From assembly GCF_020536995.1 (NCBI RefSeq), contig NC_068363.1:5996598-6060597 (forward strand): a DNA stretch of 64,000 nucleotides, read 5' to 3'. The DNA comes from Dreissena polymorpha (taxonomy: Eukaryota > Mollusca > Bivalvia > Myida > Dreissenidae). Made by a program: the position numbers and the translations under genes. A model generated the notes under the pieces. It had not been told where the DNA came from, searched no databases, and saw only the letters and a list, made by a program, of their open reading frames with translations. This document shows, in pieces, positions 11,820-23,254 of the stretch (position 1 is the first letter of the stretch; each line of letters opens with the position of its first letter).

Positions 11820-13579
11820 TTAGTAGTCGAAGTAATCCTTATTGCATCTCTCATTGAGATCTCGAACGATCTTCTCGCACGTGCCGAAATCTCGCACGTC
11901 ATCTGGTATCACTATGACGATGTTGTTGATGTCATTGCTCTTTGGATCCCTCAGGATGTAGTGGTTCCCCTTATTATACAATAAACATAATTGCAGTGCT
12001 TTGTGAAAAAAGGGTTTAATGCATGTGCAAAAAGTGTCATCCCAGATTAGCCTGTGCAGTCCACACAGACTAATCAGGGACGACACTTTCCGCCGAAACT
12101 GAATTTTCTTTAAGAAGAGTATTTCTTTATAATAAAAATATCATAAAAGCGGAAAGTATCGTCACTGATACGCCTGTGTGGACTGCACAAGCTAATCTGG
12201 GAAAAAACTTTACGCACATGCATTAAACCTCCGTTTTACAGAGCACGACCCATATGTTTCATTTAATATGTCTCATTTGTCTATATTTTAAGCGTATACT
12301 CAACCAAGCCGAAAAGCGTTTAATATCTAGACTTCAGATTTCCTACTTGCCCCGTACAAATCGATAAGCAACAATAATTAAAAAAGTTGTTAAATCGGTC
12401 GTTCAACAACAACAAAACAAATGTGTCCATCGTAGATATTAACTGCGTACCATGGAGTGCTCTGAGAGCCCGCAGTTGGTCGCAAAGGACCCCAAGACTT
12501 CGCTGTTACAGTCGTCTGGAAACCGAAGAGGTGAGTCCGTCGACCACCAGGCTAAAATACATCAACAACGCCGGGTTTTAGCCAGTATTAAAATGCCGGG
12601 TGGGGGAGGGGGGATTGCTGGTGAGGATGAAAAGAGGCAGTGTTACCTTATATATAAACATTTGTCGATTTTAAACTGTTTACATTGTAATTATTTCATA
12701 GAGTTGTTTACACTTATGTACACGGCATAAATTACCTGCATGAACATTTTGTTGTATTGATACTCGTTTAATTTCTTGCAAGCGTAGAACTATTATCATA
12801 TGACTCGCGTATGACATATTCCGCAAGCGTAGCTCCTGACAATACGAATCGTGTTCTGAGAAAACTGGGCATAATGCATGTGCGTAAAGTGTCGTGCCAG
12901 ATTAGCCTGTGCAATCCGCACAGGCTTACCAGGGACGACAGTTTCCGCTTTTATGACAATTTTTCTTTAAATGAAGTCTCTTCTTAGCATATTTCCAATT
13001 TAGGCGGAAAGTGTCGTCCCTTATTAGCCTCTGCGGCCTACATATAGCCTGTGCGGACTTCACAGGATAATCTAGGACGACACTCAACGCACATGCATTA
13101 TGCCCAGTTTTCTCAGAACGCTGCTCATAGTGTGCGAATAGAAAGGCTGGCCAGGAGCTACGCTTGCCGCGGTCCGTTCATGAGACCACGGAGCCTTGCT
13201 CGTTATACCGGACAGGTTGGCTCCTAATCAAACAACGCACACTGGTCATATATGACATAAATCCCATTTTCGCATGACGCTCCTTAAATGATGCCCAGCA
13301 GTTGTCAAAGCGGATTTTAACAAATGTCGCCCCCACAATCGTTCTATCAATATTCAACTTATATACACTTATATAACAAACAAAGAAAATTGAGTCTTAA
13401 AAGTAGCACTAATAGAAGCAAGAGAATAATCAGTAACAGCAGTAGTAGCAACACTAGCAGTAGCAGAAGCAGTAGCGGTTTTAGCACTAATTAAGTGAAT
13501 GAATTGCAACACAAGTCTTACCTGTCACTACGGAGATCATAAGACCTATGACGAAGAGGAAAACCACAGCCTTGCTCAT
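11820..13579 (-). CDS. Small secreted four-cysteine protein, three exons
   Basis: Predicted exons are 13579-13522 (58 nt), 12515-12451 (65 nt) and 11969-11820 (150 nt), giving 90 residues. Exon 1 encodes a signal peptide, 'MSKAVVFLFVIGLMISVVTG', and ends in GTAAGA in phase 1. Exon 2 follows an excellent acceptor (TTCGGTTTCCAG) and enters in phase 1, 'DDCNSEVLGSFATNCG', ending phase 0 at a weaker GTACGC donor. Exon 3 enters in phase 0 after AATAAG and ends 'CNKDYFDY' plus stop. The mature part of about 70 residues has four cysteines (DDC, TNC, GTC, ERC) and is acidic. All three phases agree, which is strong internal support. A TATA box lies about 65 bp upstream of the ATG. Both introns contain hairpin repeats. 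I do not recognise the family; a secreted peptide or small extracellular protein is the most that can be said. Confidence 0.6.
12006..12247. repeat. Hairpin MITE-like repeat, copy 3, in intron 2 of the small secreted gene
   Basis: Left arm 'gcaaaaagtgtcatcccaga' and right arm 'gggaaaaaactttacgcaca' are inverted versions of one another, with the central 'gcggaaagt' phrase. It lies wholly between exons 3 and 2 of the gene at 11,820-13,579. Confidence 0.75.
12851..13123. repeat. Hairpin MITE-like repeat, copy 4, in intron 1 of the small secreted gene
   Basis: Terminal inverted repeats 'gttctgagaaaactgggcat' and 'tgcccagttttctcagaac' are intact. The right half carries a small internal duplication ('gcctctgcggcc...gcctgtgcggac'), making this copy longer than the others. 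Confidence 0.8.
13390..13490 (+). repeat. AGC/AGT-rich low-complexity tract
   Basis: An interrupted trinucleotide run of 'agcagtagtagc' type at about 13,415-13,480, inside intron 1 close to the signal-peptide exon. Confidence 0.6.
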
Positions 13580-13640
13580 CTTTGTGAACTAACAGGCACG
13601 GACAGACAAGCAGTGGTTTAACTGAACATCAGTGTGATCA

Positions 13641-13650
13641 ATTTATAAAG
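13641..13650 (-). promoter_or_regulatory. Candidate TATA box of the small secreted gene
   Basis: On the minus strand the sequence reads CTTTATAAAT, about 65 bp upstream of the ATG at 13,577-13,579. That spacing fits transcription starting near 13,615 with a short 5' leader. It is a single motif call, supported only by position. Confidence 0.45.
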
Positions 13651-13659
13651 CATTTCCTA

Positions 13660-14755
13660 CATTTACAGCCAGTAACGGACATTCGCACTTAGGCTATTAC
13701 AGGAGTTTGCATGTTTTGCTTTTCAAGTCCCACTATTTTTATTGACGCTAGAACGTGTCATCGATCGTGTATGATTAAAACCTACCTACATTTATGTGTT
13801 CCCCAAAATGTACAGTTTTGTGTGGAGCATTCATATCAAAATTATAATATTTTTTAATATTCATCCAAAGTTTGAAATGTTCCATTTGGTCATTTTGTTA
13901 TTTGAAAAATCAACATTTTATTGCTGTTAATGAAAACCGAATTAAAACAACGTTGGCCTTAAAATAGTTAACAAACGTAAGTGCTGTACGGCATCATGTC
14001 TTTCGCAGGCGGCTAGATTTTTATTGAACAAGGATATAGGACATGACCGGTTTGTCTTGATATACAAGTTCGGTGGTCTTCACCGACACAGCACTCGAAG
14101 TATCTAGTAGACAAGGGTCGGCGGATGTGTTTACTTCCTTTGCAAAACTAGAAATTAAATGTGCATATGCAATACCAAGAAACGTATTATTGTTCTACAC
14201 TCTATAAAAAATGTAATAGTTTTAAACATTATAAATAAATTAAAATAGTAGGAACTATTCAATATTTACATAATTATATTATCAAGAAGTATATGATATT
14301 TTAGAGGTGTTGAATTGTTTTGCAAAAGCACAGAGACGTGATAGCAGATTGTTTAATGTTTGGTCCCCATATTCAAACTATCTTCATAAAGTTGCGAGCA
14401 GAAATTTCAAATTGATTATAAATTGTATGCATCGTTACGTTTGGATGGTTAACTGTCACAGTGGACAACGCTAAATGAAAACTGTTTACATGGTAACGTT
14501 CTATTATATCAGAGAGCTCTTGATGCCAATGGAACACTCAATGGGATAGTCGTCGAAGCAGGATGCGATCTTATGGGTTAAAATTGTAGTGGACATGGGT
14601 AACAATATTTGAATGCCATATGTTCATTATTTAATTTAAATCTCAATAAATATCACATACACGTTTTTTCTTTTTATAACTTTATAGTAGAAATTATACA
14701 AAAGGAGGAATCATTTTTTGAATCCAGAAACTCTATCAGGAGATTGTTGTCTTGA
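13660..14755. other. No recognisable gene
   Basis: AT-rich intergenic DNA upstream of the small secreted gene. No exon or repeat family recognised. Confidence 0.4.
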
Positions 14756-14763
14756 ATTTGTGA

Positions 14764-15025
14764 GTCGCGTTCTGAGAAAACTGGGCTTAATGCATGTGCG
14801 TTAAGTGTCGTCCTAGATTAGCCTGTGCAGTCCGCACAGGCTAACAAGGGACGACACTTTCCGCTTAAACTTGATTTTCGGCAAGGAGGGACTTCCTTGA
14901 AACTAAAAATACCATAAAAGCGGAAAGTGTCGTCCCTGATTAGCCTGTGCGGACTGCACAGGCTAATCTGGGATGACACTTTACGCACATGCATTAAGCC
15001 CAGTTTTCTCATAACACGACTCTTA
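14764..15025. repeat. Hairpin MITE-like repeat, copy 5 (best preserved)
   Basis: This is the cleanest copy. Its ends 'gttctgagaaaactgggct' and 'agcccagttttctcataac' pair. Internally 'gattagcctgtgcagtccgc' is mirrored on both sides, with 'gcggaaagtgtcgtccctga' in the right half. Open frames crossing it are by-products of the palindrome. Confidence 0.85.
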
Positions 15026-15204
15026 TTAACAACTTTCATTACATAACACGCAGCATAAAAATATACTTATTTAACAGGGCTCACCGTATTAGAACGGTCA
15101 ATGCAAAGCATCGGGGATTAAATCCGGTTTGAAAATTAGCCTATCCGAATCAGGTTCCTCCTGATTTTGAATAACACACAAACAGCACACTGACAACAAC
15201 TGAC

Positions 15205-15535
15205 AAATTATGTTTGATGAACAGAGACCATTAGACCTTATGTCTGATAAACAAAGACCATTAGACCTTATGTTTGATGAACAGAGACCATTAGACCTTA
15301 TGTCTGATAAACAGAGATCATTATACCCTATGTTTGATGAACAGAGACCATTAGACCTTATGTTTGATGAACAGAGACCATTAGACCTTATGTTTGATGA
15401 ACAGAAACCATTAGACCTTATGTTTGATGAACAGAGACCATTAGACCCTATGTCTGATGAACAGAGACCATTATACCTTATGTTTGATGAACAGAAACAC
15501 TAGACCTTATGTTTGATGTACAGAGACCATTAAAC
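15205..15535 (+). repeat. 30-bp minisatellite, about 11 copies, open in one frame
   Basis: The 30-bp unit 'atgtttgatgaacagagacc...' repeats from 15,211 at exact 30-bp steps to about 15,500, then with small length changes to 15,535. Because 30 is divisible by three, one frame stays open (15,210-15,503) and would encode ten-residue repeats of MFDEQRPLDL with variants (MSDKQRPLDL). There is no signal peptide, upstream exon or conserved partner, so translation is unproven. The array is better called a minisatellite than a gene. Confidence 0.85.
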
Positions 15536-15539
15536 CTTA

Positions 15540-17370
15540 TGTGTTTCTCCTTCTCCGGTATACGAAGCAGTCAACGCTATATCTTTTACCCCATACCCTG
15601 AGGTCTGAATAATGCATATCATATTTCGTTTTGGGGCGACTATTTGCTTGCCTGAATCCAATTTTTCACGCTATTGTTGTTCATGTTTGTAATTCCGTTG
15701 ATATACGATGTCAAATTCGGGTAAGAAAGAAGTCAATCCTATTTATATAAGCTAGATTGTTTCGTTAGCCCCAGCTTGTATGTAACATTCTCTGCTATCC
15801 TGGTAGAACGAGTACCTGATATCTACGGAGAAGATCTTCTAAAGGCTCCCTAGCTCACAAGGGATACTATGGAAAAGATGTTGAAAAACATACATGCATA
15901 AAATACAGCAGACAATTATGTGACCGCGTCTCTTAAACATAGGTTTATTGAATCTTCATATCTTAAAAACGCAGACAATACATATTTATTGATGTATCCG
16001 TATTATCTAAGATGTGCGTCTTGACCTAAGAGGTTTCTTTTCCCCGCGCATATCTGCCATTTTATGTAAAAATTTAAAATCACGTTTGTTTGAGAACATA
16101 AAAAGGCACTCCATTTAATGTCTTTTCAAGCCATTATAAACCATACGGACGAAATACAAAAAGAGATAAATCTATCTGGATATCAATCTGAATCCTTTAA
16201 CCGAATGCTTGTGGGAAAGCATTCTTCTTTTTCTAAAGTGGCTGTATGCTTTATTGTGTCGTGTTGTCAGTTATCTTCATAAAAAACATAGAACATTTCA
16301 AACTGTTCAATCTGTTCACATAAACAATGTTTCATGGTTGTTTAATAGCAATCAACTGATGAATATATAACAGTATTTTGACGACAGCATTTTTAGTATC
16401 ATCCGCAATATAAATACTAAAGTTATTTTTAGGAATTCGCAACTAAAATTCGATTTTGTTTTCGATGCGTCAATCTTTGAACATGTCCCTTTAAGAAGTC
16501 GTTTGCACTAGCAAATATGTGGATGAGTAGTGATATTCGATGTGTCTTGAAGGAACTATTTTTCTTAGTCTGCAGGCTACAGATCAATAACTCGGTATAT
16601 CAAATGACCCGCAAGCGGAAAACGGATGTGCTGTTTCCTGATAATGCAACCCCCGCTAATGGGTCATAATATAATTCTTTACGTGATCAATATCATTAGA
16701 GATGTTAACCGATTCGGGTTTAGCATTTTAGACGCTGTATTCTATGAAAATGAAAAGTAACACAAAAAGGTCCAACAAAAATACAATCAAACAATTACAA
16801 CAATCCATCTATTCAAACTTGTACTCATTGATCGTGGTCAATATTTCATTTGGTTGTATTCTTGCGCGTTTTGCATTCGATTAGTGAGACCGTTACAGTG
16901 TACTCACTCAGGAAATCTTCAACAGATTTAAATCGCTTCAATATCGGTACCTAAATATTTTCAAACATAAAGGTCAGTGCCACGTTAATATTGGCGAACT
17001 ATACTTTATCATACATATTCACATAGTCACAGAAGGTGTTAATAGTCATAATGCGGGATGGCTTGTATTTGCATGTGTTTGCATGAAACACACGTAAAAT
17101 ATAGCAGTCACGGTATGTATGTCAGTGCATCTAACACGATGACTGCTAAACGTAATACGATTCGTTAAACAAACGTATGATATAACACTCGGGGTAGGTG
17201 TTCCAATGCAAAATACGCAGTGACCGCTAACTGCATTATGATACTCTACACAAACGCAAAATATAATCGTCTTTATGTACGGGGGCTATGACGTTTATCT
17301 TTGGAGCGGGATAACGAATGTAGGTGCGGTTTGACACTGGCGGCTACCTTCCAAAACAGCTAGATATATA
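15540..17370. other. No recognisable gene
   Basis: AT-rich DNA without supported exons on either strand. No member of the repeat families seen elsewhere in the window was recognised here. Confidence 0.4.
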
Positions 17371-17373
17371 TCG

Positions 17374-17628
17374 AGACGCGTTCTGGGAAAACGGGGATTA
17401 ATATATGTGTGTGAAGCGTCAATATTATCATGTGCAGTCCGCACACATGCTAATCATATACGATACATATCGCGTTAATGGTATTTTTCATTGTAAAAAA
17501 GTATCTTCATATTAAGAATCCAGTTTAGGCGGAAAGTGGCTGATAAGCCTGTGTGGTTTGCAAACTCTAAGCTGGAACGACGCTTTCACCACATGAATTA
17601 TGCCCAGTTTTCGCAGAGCGCGGCTCAA
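17374..17628. repeat. Hairpin MITE-like repeat, copy 6 (degenerate)
   Basis: Ends 'cgttctgggaaaacgggg' and 'gcccagttttcgcagagcg' remain. The interior has lost several of the conserved GTCGTCCC phrases. Confidence 0.65.
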
Positions 17629-17765
17629 ATAATTACCGCTCTGATATGCGCCAAATATTAAAAATACCAATAAGGATTAAATATGTTCGTCAGAAAACGT
17701 TTCTCATGCACTTGATAAACCTTTATCGCGAATATTAACATCAAATAATCAAGCGCTGTACTTAA

Positions 17766-17996
17766 ATGAGTCGCGTTATGAGAAAACTGGCATAATGCTT
17801 GTGCTTAAAGTGTAGTCCCGGATTAACCTGTGCAGACAACACAGGCTTATCAGGGACTACACTTTCCGCTTGTATCACATTTTTCGTTTAAATGAAGTCT
17901 CTTCTTAGCATAAATCCAATGTAGGCGGAAAGTGTCGTCCCTGATTAGCCTGTGACGGCACTTTACGCACATGCATTATGCCCAGTTTTCTCAAAT
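17766..17996. repeat. Hairpin MITE-like repeat, copy 7
   Basis: Ends 'gttatgagaaaactggcata' and 'atgcccagttttctc', with 'gcggaaagtgtcgtccctga' on the right. The right arm is shortened relative to copy 5. It lies 138 bp from copy 6. Confidence 0.75.
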
Positions 17997-18227
17997 TAAT
18001 AAACAATAATTTGCATTTTTTGAAATAGTACAAAACAATGAATTCAACATCTAGTTTAACAGCGTAGATAACGTATTTCCAATTCCGCAAGATTGTAACC
18101 TGAAAACGGATCTTAAGAAATGTAACTCTGTTACATTAACCAAGAACAAAACAGATTTGTCTACCTTGAATTGCACACAGTTTCTTCAGCTTATTGCTAA
18201 GCTCTTTTATTAGTCGAGAAGCTTAGC

Positions 18228-18440
18228 CCTTTGCATGCTGGGAAATTTGTCGTCTGCTAAAATGTTGTCTGCTAAATTTCTAAAATGAGCATTTTCTTCG
18301 ATTTTTTTCAAAGAATACTATCAGAATAGCAAACAGTTTGGATCCTGATGAGAGGCCACGTTCTGTGGCGTCTCATCTGGATCCAAACTGTTTGCACAGG
18401 CCTTTAAAATTCGGTAAACTTGTTCTGGCCATGAAAAGTG
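18228..18440 (+). repeat. Dispersed hairpin repeat (GCAAACAGTTTGGATCC family)
   Basis: 'gcaaacagtttggatcctga' faces 'tctcatctggatccaaactg...' across the loop 'ggccacgttctgtggc', forming a strong hairpin at about 18,330-18,395. The left part 'cctttgcatgctgggaaatt' and the right part 'aggcctttaaaattcgg' are recalled as parts of a repeat common in bivalve genomes. Confidence 0.65.
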
Positions 18441-18449
18441 CGTGTTTTG

Positions 18450-20230
18450 ATTTTACCATTGTACAGTGTCGATGACCCGAAATCACGACTTTGTATTTGC
18501 ACCCAAGCGCCACATATTAAATATTTGGAAAACACTTTTTATTTACATTCTAACATCTAAGATGAAATTGGCAACTCTGATTATCCGATTCGTAGAAATT
18601 GTTAAATATGACGTATTTATATTCTTAAACTTTCATGTTTTATCTATAGGTATATAATATTTAGTAAAGAAAAGTTGCTCAAATGATAATACTTATCTCG
18701 TGACAGATGTAATATTGACTATGTAATAAAGCGACTTAAAGGCTTTACGTTTATAAGAAACACTGTAGTAGTATAGATATTCAATAAGGCATCCGAAAAG
18801 CGAAATGGCGCCTACATTCTTACAGGAAGCATACAAAAACAAGAATATATCGTGGTTTTGCAACTGAGTTTAATTGTATTGCTATTAAACATACAAAGTT
18901 ACACCCTCGGAATGTAATCAGGCATCATGCATTTTAACATGCAGAAAATTCCATTCCATTCATATGATTACAACACAAAATGGGTATTTAGCATAAAGTC
19001 AACAGTTTAATGGCCATAACATACGTGTAGCCAATGGCGTAAGAGTGATGTTAAGTGGATACTTCTAATAAACTGTAATTCAAAAATTATGCTTAAGCTT
19101 AACAATCATATAAGTGTGACCAGAACATATCCGTGTTTATTAAATGCCATTTCAAATGCCATGGTAGAACATGTCCTTTTTCTCCCACAGTGCCCCTCAC
19201 GATCCAACCGATACTGAACAATACAAAAACTACTAACATCTACGCCCGTGGACCTATAACCAAGCCAAGGACAGTGTCCTTCAGCACCGTGTAGCTGTTG
19301 ATGGATGGTCCACGGCCGTTCAAAAACTCAAAAGTTTACATTCACTTGTCCAGTAAAAAAACACGAGCAATTATAAATTCACATAAGAAGCAGTTTAATA
19401 AATTCGCATAAAACAACTGCACTTCATTTCTTATTTGTGAATGCAACAATAGCGTTATTGAAGAAATTTAAAAAAAAATGAATGAACACAGATATCATAT
19501 GCACCATTTTTATCGATAAGTGCAACAATGTGTTCAATACTTTTTTATCAATATTACAAATCACAACAATGTTTCTACTCAACAAGGAAAACAAGAATAT
19601 TATCGATACATTTACAGCAATTACAACAATACCAGTGGACTTTCAGTTACTGCCAGTAACACATATATTCATTCAGTGCAAATGCGTTAACAATACCAAC
19701 CATAAGCCAAGTGAACATTTAGATAAGAAGATGAGATACAAATGACACAAACACACTTTATTTCCTAACATGCTTACGCAAATAAACACAAGTCACATTT
19801 CTACATACGTCGACAAAATGAGTTACTACTATTAGTTCTAAAAAGAAATATATGCATAACTTGAAATTATACAACTGGTTTTCAAGCGCGATACGTACAT
19901 ATTTTATTAAGATATATACAATATAGCAAAATTACTTTACATAACTTTATTTTGCAAACTACTGTCATCTATGCGATTGACATTTTTCAATAAATTGTAT
20001 CGACATTTATTGTTTCGGTAAATTTTACAGCCTACTGTAAACAAATCTTTTGTAAAATTGTGCACATTTTTAAAAAGTGAAACGAACGTCTGCATGTCAA
20101 ATATCAATTACTGAACAAATCACTATCACGATAAGTTGTATAATTTTCACGTTCTTGGCAACAATGATCGGTGATTTGTTAAAGATAATATGTACTCAAA
20201 AGTTATAAATAAGTGTTGTCCGCGCCTCGT
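18450..20230. other. No supported gene
   Basis: Open frames at 18,466-18,657 and 19,482-19,745 are AT-rich with no family resemblance. A segment at about 19,188-19,294 looks exon-like on both strands but could not be tied to any model. Confidence 0.35.
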
Positions 20231-22107
20231 TACTGATCTATTGATCATCGTTAACGTTTTACATCCGAATTCTATTAAAAATAGCCTGTGCGTTGATAAC
20301 TCGACTCCCTTCCATTATCATCCTCACGCAAACATCCGTTATAACCTCGTTTATTCGTCTATTTAATGCCTGCAAAATCGCATCGGTATAATCAATCTCC
20401 CCGTTCTCATCACTGCAGATTACCGATCTGTTCAAGCGCATGAGCGTTAGCATTTCAAGCTCTATTCTCCTCACGCTGTACCATCGTAATGGTTCAGGGT
20501 GAGCTACGATGCATTGTCGTATCTTTGGAAGTCTGAGTATCACCCTAGGACCTTCATTGAGCATATCTGTAATCGTTGATATCCATGTGCGTTGCTGTTC
20601 CCTATCCAGTCCAGAGGTTGCCATCAAATTCCTTTCTGGAATCATATAGTATGGTAGCTCTAAGGTGATCAATGCAACTCTAAGCGCATCCAATGCTTCG
20701 TGCAACCACTGCAAAATACTTTTTTTTATGAAACTAGGCTTGAGGATTATTTTCCGCCATCCATAAAACGATGTTTTTCAATGTGTACGATGAAACTTCT
20801 TTCTTACGTGGATGTAATACATCGTTCTTTATCATTTTCAATAAAACATACAATTTAGTTTGAATGTCGCTAAGATTGCTAATTAGTTCGATCTCACCGG
20901 CGTTAAAACACACTCTCCATTCAACATGTTGATATTCACTTCCTTTAAATCCAACAGGCGTAAGAAATGCCCCAAGTGATACGACCCTCTGAACGGCTTC
21001 CGGTGGCGGCCAGTGGCGAGGTCTTGCGGCCCATTTTGACAGAATGTTGGGGCAGTAGTAATGTAATGCATGTACATGGTCACTGTGCATGAGTCCACTC
21101 ATTGAACTCGGAATTGACGGTCCCGCACGCTCATGCTGCACCTCGCCCTCAGTCAAGTCTTCGTTCGACCAGTTATTAACATACAAGTCACTGCTCAAAA
21201 GTTCGCGACCATATCCGTCATCACAAAACGCACCATGTACGTAACTGTGAATTGTTGTATCGAGTCTCTCCAGTAGCAGTCTACAGTGACCATGGTAACT
21301 CCTGCGGCTGAGTGATCTCAACACGGTTATCTCCCCAGGAAAGGCACTTGACTTTACATCATCTTCTAAACAGAATACTCTATTATTTACAGCCATTTGA
21401 TCCAAATCACTTTCCAAGTAGCTGCTCAGCCCCTCACCTTTGCTACCCGTAATAATTAACGTTGCCTCTCCACATACCCGTGCAGTTAACAGCTTGCCAA
21501 TCTCCCGATATGCGTCTCTCCGAGCCTGTATGATCTCCTGTCCGTAACCGAGCCAGCTCAGTATAGTGCATGTCTCAACGGAGGTATTTTCCCACTGAAT
21601 CTAAAAAAACGTTTCAATTAGAAACACGCTACATGTCATAAATAACATTATGTCGTTAGTCGTCAAATAAATCAGCAATACTAAAATTATTCCAATTTAA
21701 ATAATTCGTTTAAGGCCATACCATTCGATGTATTATCAATTTTAAATTCTAACACGGCACGCAACTTGTTTTCTATAGACAAAGAAGGAAATCAAGCGTG
21801 GTTTATTCTGCAATAACTTATGGGCGGAGCTTAATGATTCGAAAATAGTTCCGAATAAATAAAGAAAATATTGCAGTAAAATGCAGGTGCTAAAACACGC
21901 TCTGAAAGAAATGTAATAAATGTAGCATGTATAAATGTAATGAAATAACAAATTGTATATTTGGTGATAAGTGGCATAACCACACCTACAAAGAATGTTA
22001 TTGGTTAGGAAGCGTAATTCAGAATACATTTATAACATGTCAGCTTTTCAGTAGCATCAATAAACGTGCCGTCATTAAGTTTCTACGATTGTTGTTTTCA
22101 ATGTAAG

Positions 22108-22176
22108 TGACGTCATTTGCAAAATATTTATGAATGAAAACGACGTCATATGTTTGTATACACATCAATGACGTCA
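22108..22176 (+). promoter_or_regulatory. Cluster of cAMP-response-element-like sites in the Mab-21 gene intron
   Basis: Two perfect TGACGTCA palindromes (22108-22115 and 22169-22176) and one CGACGTCA near 22141 lie within 70 bp of the intron. The 8-bp palindrome is the consensus bound by CREB/ATF-type bZIP factors. Function is inferred from the motif only. Confidence 0.4.
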
Positions 22177-22276
22177 CTAAATAGTGAACTTTGTACTAAG
22201 AAAGGCGGAGTATTGAAAAATATAGTTCACGTCCTAAAGCTTGAACCAAATCAATCAGAATCGTGTTAGAATCGAA

Positions 22277-22441
22277 ATAATATTTTTCTATAATGGTTTG
22301 TTGTCGAATAAACCACAGTAAGTTGCATAGATGCGTGTTATCAAATCACTCGTGCTTCGCACTCGTGCTTTAATTCCTACACATCAAGACTCCTTACTGT
22401 GGGTTATTCGACAACAAACCATGATAGAAAAATATTATTTC
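22277..22441. mobile_element. Palindromic MITE in the Mab-21 gene intron
   Basis: The left arm, about 50 bp ('ataatggtttgttgtcgaat', 'aaaccacagtaag'), is matched by an inverted right arm ('cttactgtgggttattcgac', 'aacaaaccatgatagaaa'). The spacer of about 65 bp contains 'gtgcttcgcactcgtgct'. There is no coding capacity. The structure fits a non-autonomous inverted-repeat element of about 165 bp. Confidence 0.75.
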
Positions 22442-23254
22442 TTAAGTATTATCTTGTGAAAATATATTACAATTTCGTGTGTATGTTCTCAGTGAATAAT
22501 CCAATAGTCGGTACAAGTATTGCCAACCATAAATTAATAAATAAATTGAATTGAAATAAAGACACTGAAAATATAGACGGTAATCAACGGCGAGTTCATA
22601 TATATTTATGACATCCATTCATAAACATACTAAACATATAATGTTTAAATCTCTATTATCTGAAATTGCAAATGCGGAACGAATAATGTTATAACTATTG
22701 ATAATAAACTAAATTGCTATGGTTAAAGCTGCATAATTTAACGAAATTAAATAAACTTTAATTGTTATGTCTGTAAATACAATATATTGATGTTTAAATA
22801 GTTTTTTTAATAATTTGAAAGAAAACTGTGAAAAACGTTGCCAAAAAGTAGTGTCGTACTTTGGCACGTGCAGACACTGAAAAGTGGTTATAAGAAGATT
22901 CATGAGAACGGATGTATTCATTTTTAATGTTTCACATTTTTTACAGAAGTAAAGTATTTAATTTGGGACCAATTATTGATATACAGTATAAATTTACCGT
23001 TGTTTTTTTTCTACAGATGTTAACGTATATCTGCCTTTAGTTATACAAACATTAACCATCTATATTGAAATGTCATTAAGAAATATAATAGGGGTAGGGG
23101 AAACGCAGACATATAACTGCACTCGACTTATCATCTTACCAGGTCTTGTTTGCTGGACATATTGCCCTGTCTTGGGAATCTTTCCGGTTCATCAGGTCTT
23201 GTGCCACTTTCAGCCATCCATACAGTGCTGAAGTGAGATATTTGATAAATATAG

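Larger units (their letters stand above)
20259..23217 (-). pseudogene. Mab-21-domain (cGAS-like receptor type) gene, two exons, recently broken
   Basis: Exon 1 is 23217-23140 (78 nt, 26 codons, 'MAESGTRPDEPERF...'), ending at a GTAAGA donor in phase 0. Exon 2 starts at 21600 after TTTTTTTAG with 'IQWENTSVETC' and runs to 20259. The nucleotidyltransferase part shows 'GSKGEGLSSYLESDLDQM', with the GS and D-x-D active-site pattern. The Mab-21 core follows with 'ARPRHWPPPEAVQRVV', 'SLGAFLTPVGFKGSEY' and 'EWRVCFNAGE'. The C-terminal helical part is 'LPYYMIPERNLMATSGL', 'EGPRVILRLPKIRQ' to the stop at 20259. Whole-family members of this type are about 450 residues, matching the combined length. The frame is broken only at about 20,700-20,736: a TAG stop after 'AENNPQA' and a one-base shift at a run of eight A's (minus strand). 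Both flanks look conserved, so inactivation is recent, or the break is allelic or an assembly error. Known relatives sense nucleic acids and make cyclic dinucleotides, or act as Mab-21-like factors; which applies here is not decided. Confidence 0.85.

Noticed and set aside
15205-15535. Regular spacing that could suggest a CRISPR array
   Set aside because: The 30-bp units are contiguous with no spacers and the host is an animal; it is a minisatellite.
19188-19294. Possible terminal exon on the plus strand (PLTIQPILNNTKTTNIYARG...), also open on the minus strand
   Set aside because: It is open on both strands, contains a local inverted repeat and lacks any partner exon, so coding use is not supported.
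20883-21098. 71-residue minus-strand open frame
   Set aside because: It is an out-of-frame shadow inside the Mab-21 exon 2.
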